Positions 25,109 to 38,460 of a stretch of 64,000 nt of DNA are shown here, one piece after another. Source of the DNA: Dicaeum eximium (lineage: Eukaryota; Chordata; Aves; Passeriformes; Dicaeidae); assembly GCA_013396995.1 (NCBI GenBank), contig VWZP01001424.1, positions 434,001 through 498,000 of the forward strand. The letters are read 5' to 3'. A program made the translations under genes and the position numbers. Each line of letters begins with the position of its first letter. Positions within the stretch are counted from its first letter, which is position 1. Under the pieces are notes generated by a model. That model worked only from the letters and a program-made list of their open reading frames with translations, ran no database searches and was not told the origin of the DNA.

Positions 25109-25933
25109 GATAATTTGCAGATGATGTAGGTTTGGGTGGGAGAGTTGGTCTGCTGGAGGGTAGGAAAGCTCTGCAGAGGGATACGGACAGGATGGATCGA
25201 TAAGCCAAGGCCAGTTGTGAGAGTTTCAACAGTGCCAAGTGCCAGGTTGTGCCCTTGGATCACAGCAGCCTCAGGCAATGCTACATGGTGTAGGATGAGA
25301 CTCTGAAAAATGGCCCAGCAGAAAAGGACCTGGAGATTCAGCCTACTGAACATGAGCCAGCAGTGTGGCCAGGTGGCCAAGAAGGCCAATGGTCTGTATC
25401 AGCAATAGCGTGGCCAGCAGCACCAGAGAAGTGATTGCTCCCCTGTACTCAGCATTGTTAAGGCCGCACCTCACGCACAGTGCTCCCTTTTTAGCCCCTC
25501 ACCACAGGAAAGAAAAGACACTGAGGTGGATGGATTGTGTCCAGAGACGGGCAATGGAGCTGGGGAAAGGTCTAGAGTACAACTAATATGTGTCTGAGGG
25601 AGCTGGCATTATTCAGGCTGGAGAAAAGAAGGCTCTAGTGTGTGACTTTATCACTACCTGAAATGAAATTGTAGCCAGGCAGGGGTTGGTCCCTTCTCCC
25701 AAGTAACAAGTGACAAGGTAAAAGGTAATGACATCAAGTTGTTCCAGGGGAAGTTTAGGTGGGATGTTAGGAACAATTTCTTCTCCGCAAGGGTTGTCTT
25801 TTGGAATGGGCTACCCAGGGAAGTGGTTGAGTTACCATCCCTGAAGGTATTCAAAAAATGGGTGGAGGTGGTGTTAATAGGCTGGAATTTATGATCTTAA
25901 AGGTCTTTTCCAACCTGAAGGATTCTATGACTC
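25109..25933 (+). mobile_element. CR1 copy with reverse transcriptase remnant and 3' end
   Basis: The longest CR1 piece here, about 825 bp. Near its start, codons 25114-25125 read Phe-Ala-Asp-Asp, the catalytic FADD of CR1 reverse transcriptase. Downstream, a frame at 25365-25586 keeps STREVIAPLYSALLRPHLTH and CVQRRAMELGKGLEY, both characteristic of CR1 ORF2. The 3' part has TCTCCCAAGTAACAAGTGAC, GGGCTACCCAGGGAAGTGGT and GATCTTAAAGGTCTTTTCCA, and ends with GGATTCTATGACTC. Stops and frameshifts interrupt ORF2, so it cannot make a working enzyme. The T/G tract just upstream marks the 5' truncation point. Confidence 0.93.
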
Positions 25934-28419
25934 TTTCAGGTAATCCAAAAGGTGAGTATACTTGATCCAAATTGTCAACGATTCCCAAATTGTCAGACAA
26001 CTCCCAAATTGTCAGACAACTTTTGCCTATACTTGAACTACTAAATAAATTCACAGTAGGTGTAGGCTGCTTGTTATTCTCTGCATTTAATGAAGGTCTC
26101 ACCTCTCATGCATCACTCTTTGACAATCCACTTCAAGTTTATTTGTATCACTGAATCTGTGAGGATTAGAGGATATATTTTTTGCATCAATATAACTTTT
26201 ATCAGTGTTCTCTGAATGTTAAATATTTGTAGAAATAGGAATGATATCATAATTTATTCTGGGCCTGGTTCTACCACTTTTCTGCCTTCAGAGCTGAAGC
26301 CAGAGAGAGGCCCAAGTAAATCAGTTAAGTTCCTCATAAATAACATAGTATTGATCTTGAATGAGAAAAATCAAGTTCTCTGCTGTCAAATTCCCTTATG
26401 AATATTCTAATTTCACCCTTACATTTTGCCTACTTGTTTAATAGTGGCATTTGCTATTGAAGATTCTACCAAAACGTTTATACCACAGTCGGATGGGATT
26501 GCTTATGAATGCTGCAAATGAGAAGGGGCAAAGCTACTCCTCTTATCAAAAAGGGGAATTTCAACACTACAAAGGAAGCTATTGTGAACTATGTTGTTTT
26601 CAGTTCCTTTGAAATGCTTGCATCTTATTCTGACTCTCTTTAAGAAAATCACACGTTAGAAAAAGAAAGGAAAAGGTGACAACTGCCTATTGTGTTTTAT
26701 TAATATAGCATAAATCAAAAGGACACAAACAGTTCTGAATGAAAGTAGATAAGATGAACAGCAAAAAACTTGCAAGAAGAAATTATTGTAAGCCTCATGG
26801 TTTGTTTCTGGTTTCTTCTTTTTTTATCAAGAACAAAGTATTTAATATTTCATTCTCCTCTGGTTTCAACTGGAAGAATTGAGTTACTGTCCTAAAGGTA
26901 TTATTAAATCCTGCAATTCTAAACTATTATCAGGAAGCACTGGACATAATGAGGGTCAATTTTGGCTCTCAACACGTACTGAAGCTTGTCAGCTGGAAGC
27001 TTGGGTTAGAATTTTAGGCTGCATTACTACATTCATAATGCTGATATCAAATTTTGTAAGAGAATGTTTATAGAACAGGAAATAATACATTAGAAAAATT
27101 ATTTTCAATGTGAATTCAAAGATGCTTACATAATTTTGAATAGCATAATATATATGCATAAATATCTATTTTCACATACATAACTAGACAATGACAAAAT
27201 TCCCAGTTCCATACTTCATCAGTAGTCTCTGAATTTAACTGTTTATCTGCTGATGAAAATTTTCAGTAGATTATTTAATCATTGTTACTTTTTTGTACTG
27301 AAGAGTCATTTTCATAGCAAAAGAAGAAATCATGCTGAGAAATAACAATCACGAGAGAAAACCCTATTGCCTTTGATAAGTTTTACTTACAAGCTCTTTC
27401 TCCCAATTTCTCAGAGATATTCAACTGCTTTTAACGAGATACATAATGCCTAATGCCTGTGCTGGTATCATAAAGTCAACTGATGTACTGTGGGCTGTAA
27501 ACTCAAGCAAAAGACCTTTGTGAAATTAGAAATACTCATAGTAGCACTTCAATAACAAAAGAAAGCAGAAAGATTCTTCCTTTCCTGGAAATTCTCTTTT
27601 AGGAACCTTGATAAATAAGATCTGCCTTTAAGAAATCCTATTTCTATGCTCCTTCCAAATTTTTGTTAACGTCTGTGAATGTAGAGCTACCTGTAATCCT
27701 CAGGACATAGGTTTTATATGGACAGTGCAAGAAGAAGAACTTAAAAAATAATCTAAGAATCTAAACTGAGAGTGATGAACTGTTTTGTTTTAGGAGCAAT
27801 ATATTCACATCAAATGGCACATCTGCTTCTGATACAGCCACACCCACTTGTGATAATAACCTAAACAGGTGAAAGTCCCTTGGTAGTACTAAAGGTAGAG
27901 CAGGCATAACTTGCTCAGTAAATTAAAGAGTTCAAAATAAAAGTCCTGTCAATCTCACTCTGAGATTGGATAATCTATTTCTTTAAATGAAGAAAGATTT
28001 TTGGCTATAGAGATTACCAGAACTTGAAAAAAAAAAATTATGAACTTTAAATTTAAATGTCAAAATCAGACGTCTACATTGTAGACACTGACAAGTGGAA
28101 AAGTGATGTGTGCCCATCACAGTCCATGGAAAGTGGCAGACATGACTTCTTTTAGCAAGTTAATTCTGCTATTTCAGAATTGATGTCAGCTACCGTTTGA
28201 GATCTCCTAGGAGATTTCTGACATCCACACAGGGTTTGCAGGTAAAGAAACCAAGACAAATTACTTAATTGGTAGCTAAAGCTCAGGTGGGATATCAAAG
28301 AGAACATTTAATGTCATTAGACACCTATACAGAAGTAACTGAATTATCTTGAGGTGTTATATGAGGATGAGATTAACCAAATCTTACAATAGCTTTTCTC
28401 AGGGATTGCAAAGGGAGTC
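25934..28419. other. Unique AT-rich sequence, no gene recognised
   Basis: About 2.5 kb. A local duplication of a CCCAAATTGTCAGACAAC-like unit is visible at about 25983-26020. No domain-bearing frame or interspersed repeat is recognised. Confidence 0.55.
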
Positions 28420-28697
28420 TGTGGTGGTTAACTCAAGGAAAGATGTCTGCCATGTAAGTGTCTACATCTGATTGGCAAATTACATCCTTTTTTACCCTGG
28501 AGGGGGAAGACAGTGATTCCTAGGAAATGAATACATAAAATGTGAAAGTAACAGAGAATTGGGGATGTATATATCTAAGGGAGGAGTAAGTCTGAAAGAA
28601 TTAGCTTTAGGTGTCTGTAGGTTAGTAAGTGTGTAAGCTCCCTATATAGTTGATGAACATGTAGTTGTTGAAGTAAATGGAGTCCAGACCACCAACA
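28420..28697. mobile_element. Possible small ERV LTR
   Basis: The segment begins TGTGGTGGTT and ends ACCACCAACA. These termini are imperfect inverted repeats of the TG...CA type used by retroviral integrases. The last 60 bp (CCCTATATAG ... AAATGGAGTCCAGACC) resemble an R-U5 end. No clear target-site duplication is visible and I cannot name a family. Confidence 0.3.
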
Positions 28698-31314
28698 CTA
28701 TTATTTAGGTTGCTTTGAAGTATACACCTAAAATACTATTCAGTTCCTGAAATATTTGCTCCTAGAGCTCTCTAAGTCTCATTCTAGACATCTTCATAGG
28801 CAGATAAAACAGGTCTAACAGGAAACTATCACACTTCTGGAACTGAAGACCAGAAATCTTATATTTACATAATTCCATTCTGCCTAAATATACTGGCAAG
28901 TATAAAATTCAGCTGGGGCAGACTGTTATTCCAAGTTAGTTGTAATTTCGCCACGTAATTATTTGCAAATTTAACTCATTTGTGTCTGTATGGCACTACA
29001 ATAATGTAATATAACATTATAAAGCCCTGTAGAATATATTCTGATGTGGTGAATAGCATGCTAAATTTGGTGTCAGCAACTATAACTTTTTTTTTGCTGT
29101 CTGTAAACATATAAGTGATTAATTATTAAAGAAAGTGTTGGTTAAATAAATTTCAAAAATATATCAAATACCTAAACCTTCAGTTAGCAAAGCCCAAAAG
29201 AAGTGCTCTAAAGACTCCACATAGCTTAATTATTTGTTTAATATCAGCTTTGACAATAATTGTCATTAACATATATGTTTGTGATGAAACGCTCTTTATC
29301 CTTCACATGTGTTCTCTTTATTACTTTAATTTTGTCAAGTATTTTCACAATGTGTATACAACCTACCTTTGATTTTTTTTTTCACATTCAATAGCTATGG
29401 ATTTTAGAAAATGGTGACACCACTATTGATGTTAGAAGTCTGGTCTTGAAGGCCAGGACCTTTGTACTTGTATTTTTTGCAGTGGATGAATTTAACAAAC
29501 TGCTCCACTTTTGTTAGCTTTATTGCTTATGCTCCCTGCCTATTTCATCTGGAAATAACTTTAAGCTGCGTATGCACCTAATGAAGAGTCAATCTTAGGT
29601 GCATAATAGTAACTCTATAGAAATTTTATCCTTTAGCAAGGCCTGTAAGCTTATAAACATCTATCCTTCCCGCTTTCCAGCAACTCAGTTTTCATACTTA
29701 ATAGTATGAAACATACTTAACATATGCTAAATCATACACAACTAAATAAAATGCTTACACTTTTCATGGAGACAGATAGAAAATCAAGTTTTCAAATAAT
29801 CTTGTATTGTAGTGCAATAGCACTGAAAAAAACCAAAACCCTATTAATAACAATACTCTTTTGAGTTAAATGCAGCTTACATCTTTTCGTCTGATAGCTT
29901 TGGTTGCAAAATGGTTTATTGCCTTTTGTGTACAGACTTACTGGAGACCTGGCAGGTGATGACAGGTGAATTTCATGCCAGAATTATAAATTGCATAGAC
30001 AGTAGCATGATTCTGGAGAATCAACTAGTTTTTGCGGGCACATCTGTAGCTACAGATTTTTCTTATTTTTGTTTAGCTTTATTTATTTTATTTGTTTTAT
30101 TTCTGTTGTGGTTTTGATTTTCACTATTTTTAAAAATGTATTTGTGATAAAATTGGCAGGTCTTTTTGCTGCCTTGTAATTAAAATGCAGAGAGTGATCT
30201 GAAATATAAGATCTTTTAAACAGACCTTGAAGACATTTTCTTTTAATTTCAGTGGTTTTCTGGTTCTTGGAAAGTCTCTTGACAGCTTTCACTGAGGGAG
30301 ATGAAGAGTGTTACTTATTTTTATTTGGTGATTATCTTAACTGACATATCTTGTCATCTCAGGCATGGCCAGGAGTCAAAGAAAACAGGCCAAAATGCAA
30401 TTTTTCTCATTAGACAAATCCTTATCTATGCTTGGTGTATAACTTCTTAAATCCTTGTATGAGGGATTTTAGTGTAGAATGCCTATATCAAGAAAAAGGC
30501 TCTATTGCAAGTAGAGCTGGAGGGAAAAAAAATTAAGATGTTACTTGAAAGTGTATTGAGATCAATCATATAATGACAAATTATGTCAACCCCATATTTG
30601 TTATTATCATCTTGATTTCCTGACTGTATGAAACACATCAGGCAGACTTTAAAATGTGGTTAAAATGCAATAAATAGTCAATTTTACCACATCCATCACC
30701 ATGCACTGTGTCTGATGAAATGAGTGGGTCTCTCTGCTGCAGGACCTGAGGAGTTCTGCCAATAAATAGGAACACAAAGACAAATAGTATAGTAAATAAA
30801 AAAGAAATACATGTTTCAGGCTTCAGGAGCTGTAGCTGTTATTATTAATCAAAGCAATCTTGTCTGATAGCACATATATCTGTTTAATGGAAGATAGCTT
30901 AAACAACCATATAAAAATGCCAAAAGTCTTAAAATGACAGGGGGACTCTACTGTCCAAAGCAGGGTTTGTTAGAAGAAAATGTTTGTCAGGCTGTTTCTA
31001 ACCTGTTGCAACAGGACTAATTTGTGTGACAGTTTTTAACTTAATTGCTTCTTTTCATTATATCCATTTTTTACAACTTTCACTTTATTATTGAAAGAAT
31101 TCACCATCAGACATCAAATAACTACAGACAGAGCACAGATTATCATCTATATATGACCTTTTGTCTTATTAAATTGAGAAGATTCTGATTTTGATGCTAC
31201 ATACTCAAAAAACTCTTCAGTGAGGATGGGAATAATTTCACTTCTTTGTACATGTCTGAATTAGAACTGGTTGCTCAAACAAACCATGCCAGATAAGGCA
31301 GGTCTAACTAAGAG
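28698..31314. other. Unique AT-rich sequence, no gene recognised
   Basis: About 2.6 kb with no repeat or gene I recognise. Frames are 69 codons or shorter. Confidence 0.55.
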
Positions 31315-31334
31315 TTACAGAATCACAGAATTAN
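31315..31334 (-). mobile_element. CR1 tail fragment cut off at an ambiguous base
   Basis: TTACAGAATCACAGAATTA is the reversed CR1 octamer tail that marks the 3' end of a minus-strand CR1 or CR1-tailed SINE. It stops at the single N at 31334, after which unrelated sequence begins. This suggests that the rest of an inserted element was lost when two contigs were joined. Confidence 0.55.
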
Positions 31335-34300
31335 TCAATACCGCCTTGCAAAATAAGAGCAAACTCTGTTTTGTTCAGATTTCCTAACTTAGGGAAAAAT
31401 CCATTGGAGACGGGATATGGAGACCCTGTAATCTACATCCAATCCAAAATTATAGACAAAATCCCATACTATTCAGTTGACTTAAAAAACCTCTGTTTTG
31501 GTGTCACAGAAATTACTGCAGGAATGAATCTGAAAAATGCAGAATTCTTAAGAAAATGGTGAACATTGCACTATCTGTCTAAACTTGTGCTCCCTGCTCA
31601 AAGCTGCTTTAAAAGCAGAAGCTGTTTTGGAGCTTGTTTTATCTTTCAGTCCAATGGCCAAGAATATTTGACTAAAATGATTATCACCTTTGAGTTGTAC
31701 TTAACACTGCCATTGTGTTTGGGGGAGCTGCTGCATGTTAGCCACATCTGCCTCCCACTGTGGATCCACAGTCACCTTATTTCAAGTGCTTTCTTACAGT
31801 AGTGTGTGAGATGTAAGCATCCTGAATTGCAAGCTAGGTTGACACTTGGCATGAGTTCAGATCAGCAATATGTCTTTTAGCAGCCTGGAAAGAGGATTTA
31901 TGCCCTCAACACTTTTTAATTTTAGAGCTTTTTTTCTTTTTTATTTTTATCTGCTGTGTAATCATTTAGCTTTCCATTAGCTTTCCACAAGTTCATCATC
32001 TGTATTCAAGGAGTACTAAGCATATTTTCTACCTTCCTTCTTCTTCTGCATGCTAATCAGTTTCCATAGAATAGAAATGTGTCCAGACACTCTAATTTGA
32101 TGTCCCAAACAAGTTCACTTCTCCTTTAAAGGAAAACTGTGAATATACAGACATCTAGAAATATAAAACAAATTAATAGATTAGATATGGCACGTTTCCA
32201 AACAAACAGAGATGTAGAGTCTTGTAGAAAACATAAAGAAATTAATAAATCACACAGCCTGAAATTTAAGCTGTAAAGTGGTTACATTAGACCATAACAT
32301 TATTTTGTCTGATGCCCAAGTATTTTCATTTTTCTAATGAACACATAACAGATATTTGCTGATGATGTAGGAATAGCCAGACTCTATAAGGTAAGGACTT
32401 GGAGAAGTGGCAATGACTCTAAAGGGCATGCTGGCATCCCAGGGGGAAAGTGCATGGGATAGCCACAGGCATGCCACCCCTGTGTGCTGATGGGACTACA
32501 GTGAATGTAGACAGTGTGCTTGACTTGGCTGTGCTTACTCACTGGTCCCAGAGCTTAGTGGGTATAAACAGCCCTGAACAGAGAGAACGATGCATTAATC
32601 ATAGTCCCAGTGGCTGATCAAGGCACTGCTGACTGGTCACCTTGCTTGTCACTATGCTGGAAAATTCTGCAACATGAAATCACATATCAGAAGAAGTGTG
32701 CCATAAAATACATTAAAATAAAGAGAGCCTAGGGAGGAATGTGAGCCTAGGGAGGAATGTGGGAAATTTTATGAAAAGTTTTCAAGAGAAAAGGGACAGA
32801 ATACCAAAAAATTGTTGTAATTTCATTTCAGGAACACCAGTTTTTCTGAGTGCTTCTTATCAGTAAGCAAAGGAATCTTAAAAATGGGTGGCTCAGTGGT
32901 AATCTATTTAAGATCACAGCATGCTTTTTATATTGCAAATAAAGACAGGCTGGCAAAGGGAAATGGTCTCAATCTAAGTCAGGCGTAGTCCTTGAAAGAT
33001 ATCTGCTGTCCCTCATACACTGAACAAGGATTACTTATTACAGTACTGAGTAAATCAGAACCATTAATTGCTTTCCAATAAACCAAGAAAAACAAGCTAT
33101 TATTGTTGTTGCCAGTTTTCCCCCAGAGGAAGTTCTCTTTATCATTACTGTGTCATTTGACATCCTCTTTGGTCAGGTGGTGTTCCTTTGCCCCTAGTTG
33201 TGACTTTTTGCAGTTAAGTGGGTTGTTTTAGAGTTTTTTTGTTTTTTGGGTTTTTTTTGTGTTTTTTTTTCCCCCAGCTTGGACATCTGAAACAATTTAG
33301 AATTTTAGGGCAATTTACTTGTATGTTGGCTTTATGCCATGATATTCTGAAAATGGAATAAATCTAGGACCTTGCCTGAGTATTATTTGGAGAAGACTGG
33401 TTGGAGCTGCTCAAAACAGAGTCAAACTCAAGCTAAAACCTAAGATTAGGCATACAGAGATTGATTTCTCTTTTTGTTTCTCTTTCATCAGGAGTACAGC
33501 TAATAGTATGCACTTTCTTGTTATAGCTTTTTTCCTTCACAAATAAGTTTACATGTAGAAATTCAGCATTTAAATTAGCTGGAACACATCCCACCTTGAA
33601 AATTTAGAAGATAAATCCTCTGTTATCCTTTGTCTTGTTTTTATACAGTTTCTGAATTGATCCCTGTTCTTAAAGACAACAATTTGCTGACAATTTCAAG
33701 TATTTGGGACTATAGATTTAAAACAGAGTTGTGCTGCATATTTTAATTCCATTTTGTTGTCCTTTGCCTGTGGTAAACTGCAGAATTTAATTTAGTGGCG
33801 AAATAATCTGACAAGCTGTTTGGGGAATTAAACTATCTTAGGATAGATATGATATTGAGGTCAATGTTCCTTAGATGGAATATTGAACAGCTTCCTAATC
33901 AAAAAAGAAATCATTAAAGAAGTACATCATAGAGATGCTGTTTGGTGGGGTTGATTTAGAGCTTGTGGATCTACCCAAACACTCATCCATGTGCACACAT
34001 CAAGTTTAAATGTGCATGAGTAGGTCTTCTGACATGTATTTTATCCATTCAGATTGTTTATCCAGTAGAGAACATCTGTGATGATGGATGAGAAGAGGAA
34101 ATTAAGAAAGTATGCCATGTCCACTCTATGTTCATTTACTTAGAAGTTTTTAGGAATCTTCTTCCACCAGAGAAAAGCCCAGTAGTCAAGAGTCACTGCA
34201 CTCTCCAGAATGGCCCAAGAGCAACCAATTCACTTTAATGGCTGTTTAAATAATTTTTGCATGGCCTAGTAAAGCACATTGCAATCTCTGTCCTTTGTAT

Positions 34301-36113
34301 TCAGTGATCATGACAAGTCTATATAGTACCTCTAACAGAAAACTTAAAAAAAGTAAATTAATTTTGCTCTGCGTTGTCCATGGACACTAAAAAAACCCTA
34401 AATGCCACATAAAAGCCTTTATAGTTCAAATTTCTTCCACATTACATGTTTTAAAAATCATGGGGTTTTGTTTGGTGTGCTGTCCTATACAGGCAGGGAA
34501 TGGGATGAATATACTGTCAATTTAGAGGTCAGTATATAACTATGCAGAAAAATTTGAACTTTCCTCTCAGATATTATGTTGTTGAAGTTCTCAGCAAAAT
34601 AACGTCAGGAGGAAAAACTCTATTTTCAGAGCTATTTAAGGGTTTGTTCATGTTCCAGTGGCACACGAAATCTACTTAAATGTAAATAATGAAATGCTAG
34701 AAGACATGGCTGTTGGCATTAAACCCATGACAAATATAGGCAATAAAATATATTAAAATTAAAATTAAGACAAAAAATTATGTTATACCTTCATCTTATT
34801 TACTTCCTTATACTTTATGTTATATACACATGGGTAAATTATTTGTTTTGCATAACACAAAACCATATATATACATATACTTTATCTCCTTGTGATGATT
34901 TTTGGGGTTTGGGTTTCTTTAAATAATTATTTCTACATACCCCCCTTCCAAAATTCCTCAGGAATTAGTTTCATTGGTGTCAACGTTAAACTGCATTAAC
35001 TCAGTAAAATTTCTTTTGCTAAATTCTTATATTTCATTGTGAACTTGAGTCAGAAAATTAGGAAAGTTATATTTCTAAGTAAGTTCAAACACTTTTAAGG
35101 CCTTTAAACAAGTCAGGGTTAAATTCAAAGCACTCAGGAAGGACATTTTCCAATCTTGTAACTCTTATAAATAAGTAAATTCTCTTGTTGCCGCAAAATG
35201 AACTCCTACAAGTGTCAGTGGCTAGAGCATTAATTACATTAATTCTGCTAGGCATTCAAACTTAAAGCTTTATTCCCTTGTCTAGGACTGTCAGGGAGAA
35301 TTAGTGTCAGTTTATTAAACATTCTGTTTAGCCCTGTCTCTGCCATCTTGTCTCTACTCAGCCATTTTTGTTCATATCAGTAACCTTTCTGAATTGGAGC
35401 TAGGCCAGAAAAGACATTATTCATCACTTGAAATTATGTACCACTGGAACTGCAGTGCAAGGACAGATTGTTGTTTCCTATTTAAACAGTGAAGTGACCG
35501 AGACTTTTTATTCCATATTGTCAACATGGAGGAGCAAGCCTTAAAATAAGAGGAATAGTTTGTGAGGGAAGAATATGTATTAACATAGGAGAGACTGTCA
35601 ATAAGGAGATAGGCATGGGGAAAATGATGATTAAAAAACTGATAGGAAGATAGAAAAGTAAAGTTAGAAACAGAAGATGAAAGGCTGATATACTTGATTT
35701 ACATAATGAGGACGATAGGACGCTGATGGCAGCAATGTAAAATATTCAAGAGATATTGGGAAGTTTAACGAGGAGAAACAATTATCTTAAGAAGGATTTT
35801 GAATTAAGATTTCCTGAAACCAAAGAATTCAGCTCAGTAAATGTGGTCTAAACTAGTATGTTTTTATTTCTAAATAAGATGGCCACAAACTGATGTCTTG
35901 TTTGAGATCAAGTACTACCAAATGGTTCTCATGTACAGTACTTAGGGCTAGAGCACTTTATATCAGATTTTTCTCAAGGATTTTAGGACAGCTTCAAAAT
36001 AGAACCACTTAAGCAATATGGGAAACTAAGTCTGCATTGTTCAGCCTCACTTATTATTTAACAAGATAGACTTCCCCAAAAGACATAGAAGGAATATAAA
36101 ATATACTAGAGGG
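31335..36113. other. Unique sequence, no gene recognised
   Basis: About 4.8 kb. It contains a perfect 18-bp tandem duplication (32725-32742 and 32743-32760) and a T-rich tract at about 33230-33275. A less AT-rich patch at about 32390-32650 is unclassified. No convincing coding frame is present. Confidence 0.5.
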
Positions 36114-36234
36114 GAAAAAAACAATCCAAAAAAGCCCAGAAAACCCTCTCATCAAACAAAAAAAACCAAAATAAATTTAAACAAAACAAAACAAACAAAC
36201 AAGAACAAAATCAAAGGAAAAAGAAAACAGAAAC
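36114..36234. repeat. A-rich low-complexity tract with AAAC units
   Basis: A long stretch dominated by A, with CC, CAAA and AAAC interruptions, including AAACAAAACAAAACAAACAA. It may be the decayed tail of a retroposon, but no body is evident. Confidence 0.65.
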
Positions 36235-37874
36235 TGTAAAATGAAAATCCAAATGTACAATAATAGAGTTCAACAGAAGCAGATGAAGGCTTTCAAAAAT
36301 AATTTACAAGTACACTAGGAAATTTGCTGCCATATGGTGAAACACTTTGTGTGTTTGCCTCTGTTCTGACATTTGAATGTTAATTGGTAAAGGATGAAGC
36401 AGAGTTTCAGCCAGTTCAGATTATGGGACTGGTATCTCTCCATGATATCTGACTATCAGTTGACACAACCTTATTCTGTTGTCTGTCATCTCTTATCATG
36501 CAGGCAGCTGAGGAAGAATGGGATATTCTGCATTTTTCTGCATATATGGCTCCCTTTGGTACATTTCTTCTGGAGGTGCACTTAACTCATGTAGCTTCAT
36601 AGCTATAAGGGTTAATTGACTTTTTAAAAAGACACCTGAACATCAACCCTTCTACAAATTAAGACCAGTGATACCCTGAAAACTATGTGAAGCTGTGGTG
36701 TGCCAGCAAGGATGAGGCAGAAACAAAAGAGCAAGATATGTTGACATTGAAAATAAAACTCTCTGCACAAAAACAAGCAAAAAACCAAAAAAAGTCAGGT
36801 TATCTTTCTGACTTTTACTTGAATGATTTGGAAGCATAGAAACTACTCAGTACAACTTATTTTTATATTGGCCAAAACGTCTCCTCGATCATTTGTTAGG
36901 CTTTAAACACCTTACTCAAGTTCTAGAAGGATCTGATAAGGACACTGAACTCTTTATCTTCAGGTAAGATTGTTTCAAAGAATCATCCTGACTCTGAACA
37001 AATCTTCACCTTTTAAGACTGCAGAGTAAGAAGAGAACAGGAGACTTGAATAAGAAACAGCTATACAGTCTAGCTGACTGCTGTCATGATTTTAGATTTC
37101 ACACTGCTGCTTCTCCTGAAGGCAAAGATACAGTCTCTCTTTCTCTGCGCTGCAGTTAGATACCTAAAAGAAGCAGATGGGTCAAAATAGTTCCATCTGC
37201 TTTTTTCTGTCATAAAATAAAAAAGTATTGGGATTTAAGTAGAGGACTCACATCATTAAGTCAAGAATTAAGGAAAACTAGAAATGTACCTCCAAATGTA
37301 TTGAGAAGTTTTAATTTGGTAAACAAAGTTTTCCATTTGTTAAATAGTCTTGGTATAGTATTAGTTGCTGCATATAGTTTTTATGTTTTTAAATTGAAGC
37401 ATTGATGTAATATATTTTGTTCCTACAAAAACCCACACAAATCTTATGGCTCAAAAATTTGTATAAATATGAAGGAAAAGTATATTTACTATAAAATTAA
37501 GAAATGCAACAAATAAGTTGCATTTTTTTGTTGTACCAAAGAACTGGATATGGCAAAAATATTTGATCATTTTACACAGATATTAAAAATTAAGTATCAC
37601 ATGTTGTTATGGTAGCTTGGTACTTTTTACTTGTTTGTACTTTCCAAGCAACAGACTCGTAAGTGATGAATCCTCAGTGAGGTCTCAGTAAAAGGCGTAG
37701 ACTTTAGTTAAGCGTTTAATGCAAAAGCTTTGTGCAAAACATGGCCCTGAGTTAGATCTTCTACTCTTAACTGTAGAGGAGGGAACTAAATAACTAAATA
37801 GGTATTTACAAAAACAAATCCACAAAACCATCAGGAATTATTCTCAGTGCAAATACGTTGGAAGTTCTACCTAT
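36235..37874. other. Unique AT-rich sequence, no gene recognised
   Basis: About 1.6 kb with no recognisable gene or repeat. Confidence 0.55.
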
Positions 37875-38045
37875 CTCCCCTAGGAGAGTTGACCCAAACT
37901 GGCCAAAGTGATATTCCATACCATGTTATATCATGCTCAGTACCTGGAAAGTGGGGAAAGTGGCCTGGAGTTCTAGTGCTTGGGAACTGGCTGAGCAGAA
38001 GGTAAACTACTGCACTATGCACTGTTTGTTTTGTATATTACATCC
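37875..38045 (+). mobile_element. ERV LTR fragment, plus strand
   Basis: GTTGACCCAAACTGGCCAAA, GATATTCCATACCATG and ATCATGCTCAGTA lie in the order found in the U3/promoter part of a widespread bird ERV LTR. A region ending GTTTGTTTTGTATATTAC follows. In intact copies a TATA box follows the ATGCTCAGTA word; here it has changed to GTACCTGG. Both the start and the U5 end are missing. It belongs to the same LTR family as 38461-39023 but points the other way. Confidence 0.72.
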
Positions 38046-38385
38046 AACCCTTACCCTATAGAATTTACAGCATGCATGGGCCCCATACTTTTCAATATAT
38101 CCCGATTAATCACCACGATTTTTCCCCTAGCCTATGGGCTATCCCTTTAAATTTCTGGTGACTTCATTTAGTCAATGATTTTGATCTCCATCTGCAATAG
38201 TAAGGAAGGAGAGATATTGTGTGGTGGTGAATTGTTTTATGCTAAAACCAGTTCTGGTTCCACCACCGCTGCACTTGGCTGGTTCTATCACTACTATGGT
38301 TGCTATATGTCCCATCAATGGTATTAAAGTAAAAAATCACCCATATTAATAAGGAACAAATTTTGATGAGACTGTGTTTTAAAAT
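38046..38385. other. Spacer between two opposed LTRs, no match
   Basis: This 340-bp segment shows neither gag nor pol similarity and no repeat I can name. It separates the plus-strand LTR fragment from the tRNA-Lys/LTR unit. Confidence 0.4.
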
Positions 38386-38460
38386 GCCTGGCTAGCTCAC
38401 TTGGTAGAGCACAAGAGCTTAATCTCAGGGTCATGGATTCATGCCCCATCTTGGGTGGCA
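38386..38460 (+). pseudogene. tRNA-Lys(CUU)-like copy including a CCA-like end, joined to an LTR
   Basis: The segment follows vertebrate tRNA-Lys along its whole length. It has a GCCTGG acceptor 5' side, a TAGCTCACTTGGTAGAGC D arm with a good A box, an anticodon region GCTTAATCTCAGG, a degraded T arm (GATTCATGCCCCAT) and a 3' side TTGGGTG. The next three bases, GCA (38458-38460), sit where a mature tRNA carries CCA. One base is missing from the anticodon loop and the B box is mutated, so it is not a working tRNA gene. In the opposite orientation it starts as a tRNA-Lys primer-binding site just after the U5 end of the minus-strand LTR. It is thus either an unusually long copied primer region or a chance neighbour. 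Confidence 0.75.

Noticed and set aside
32353..32400. A Phe-Ala-Asp-Asp-encoding word resembling a CR1 reverse transcriptase motif
   Set aside because: The following residues do not continue as CR1 or any other polymerase I know, so four residues are not enough.
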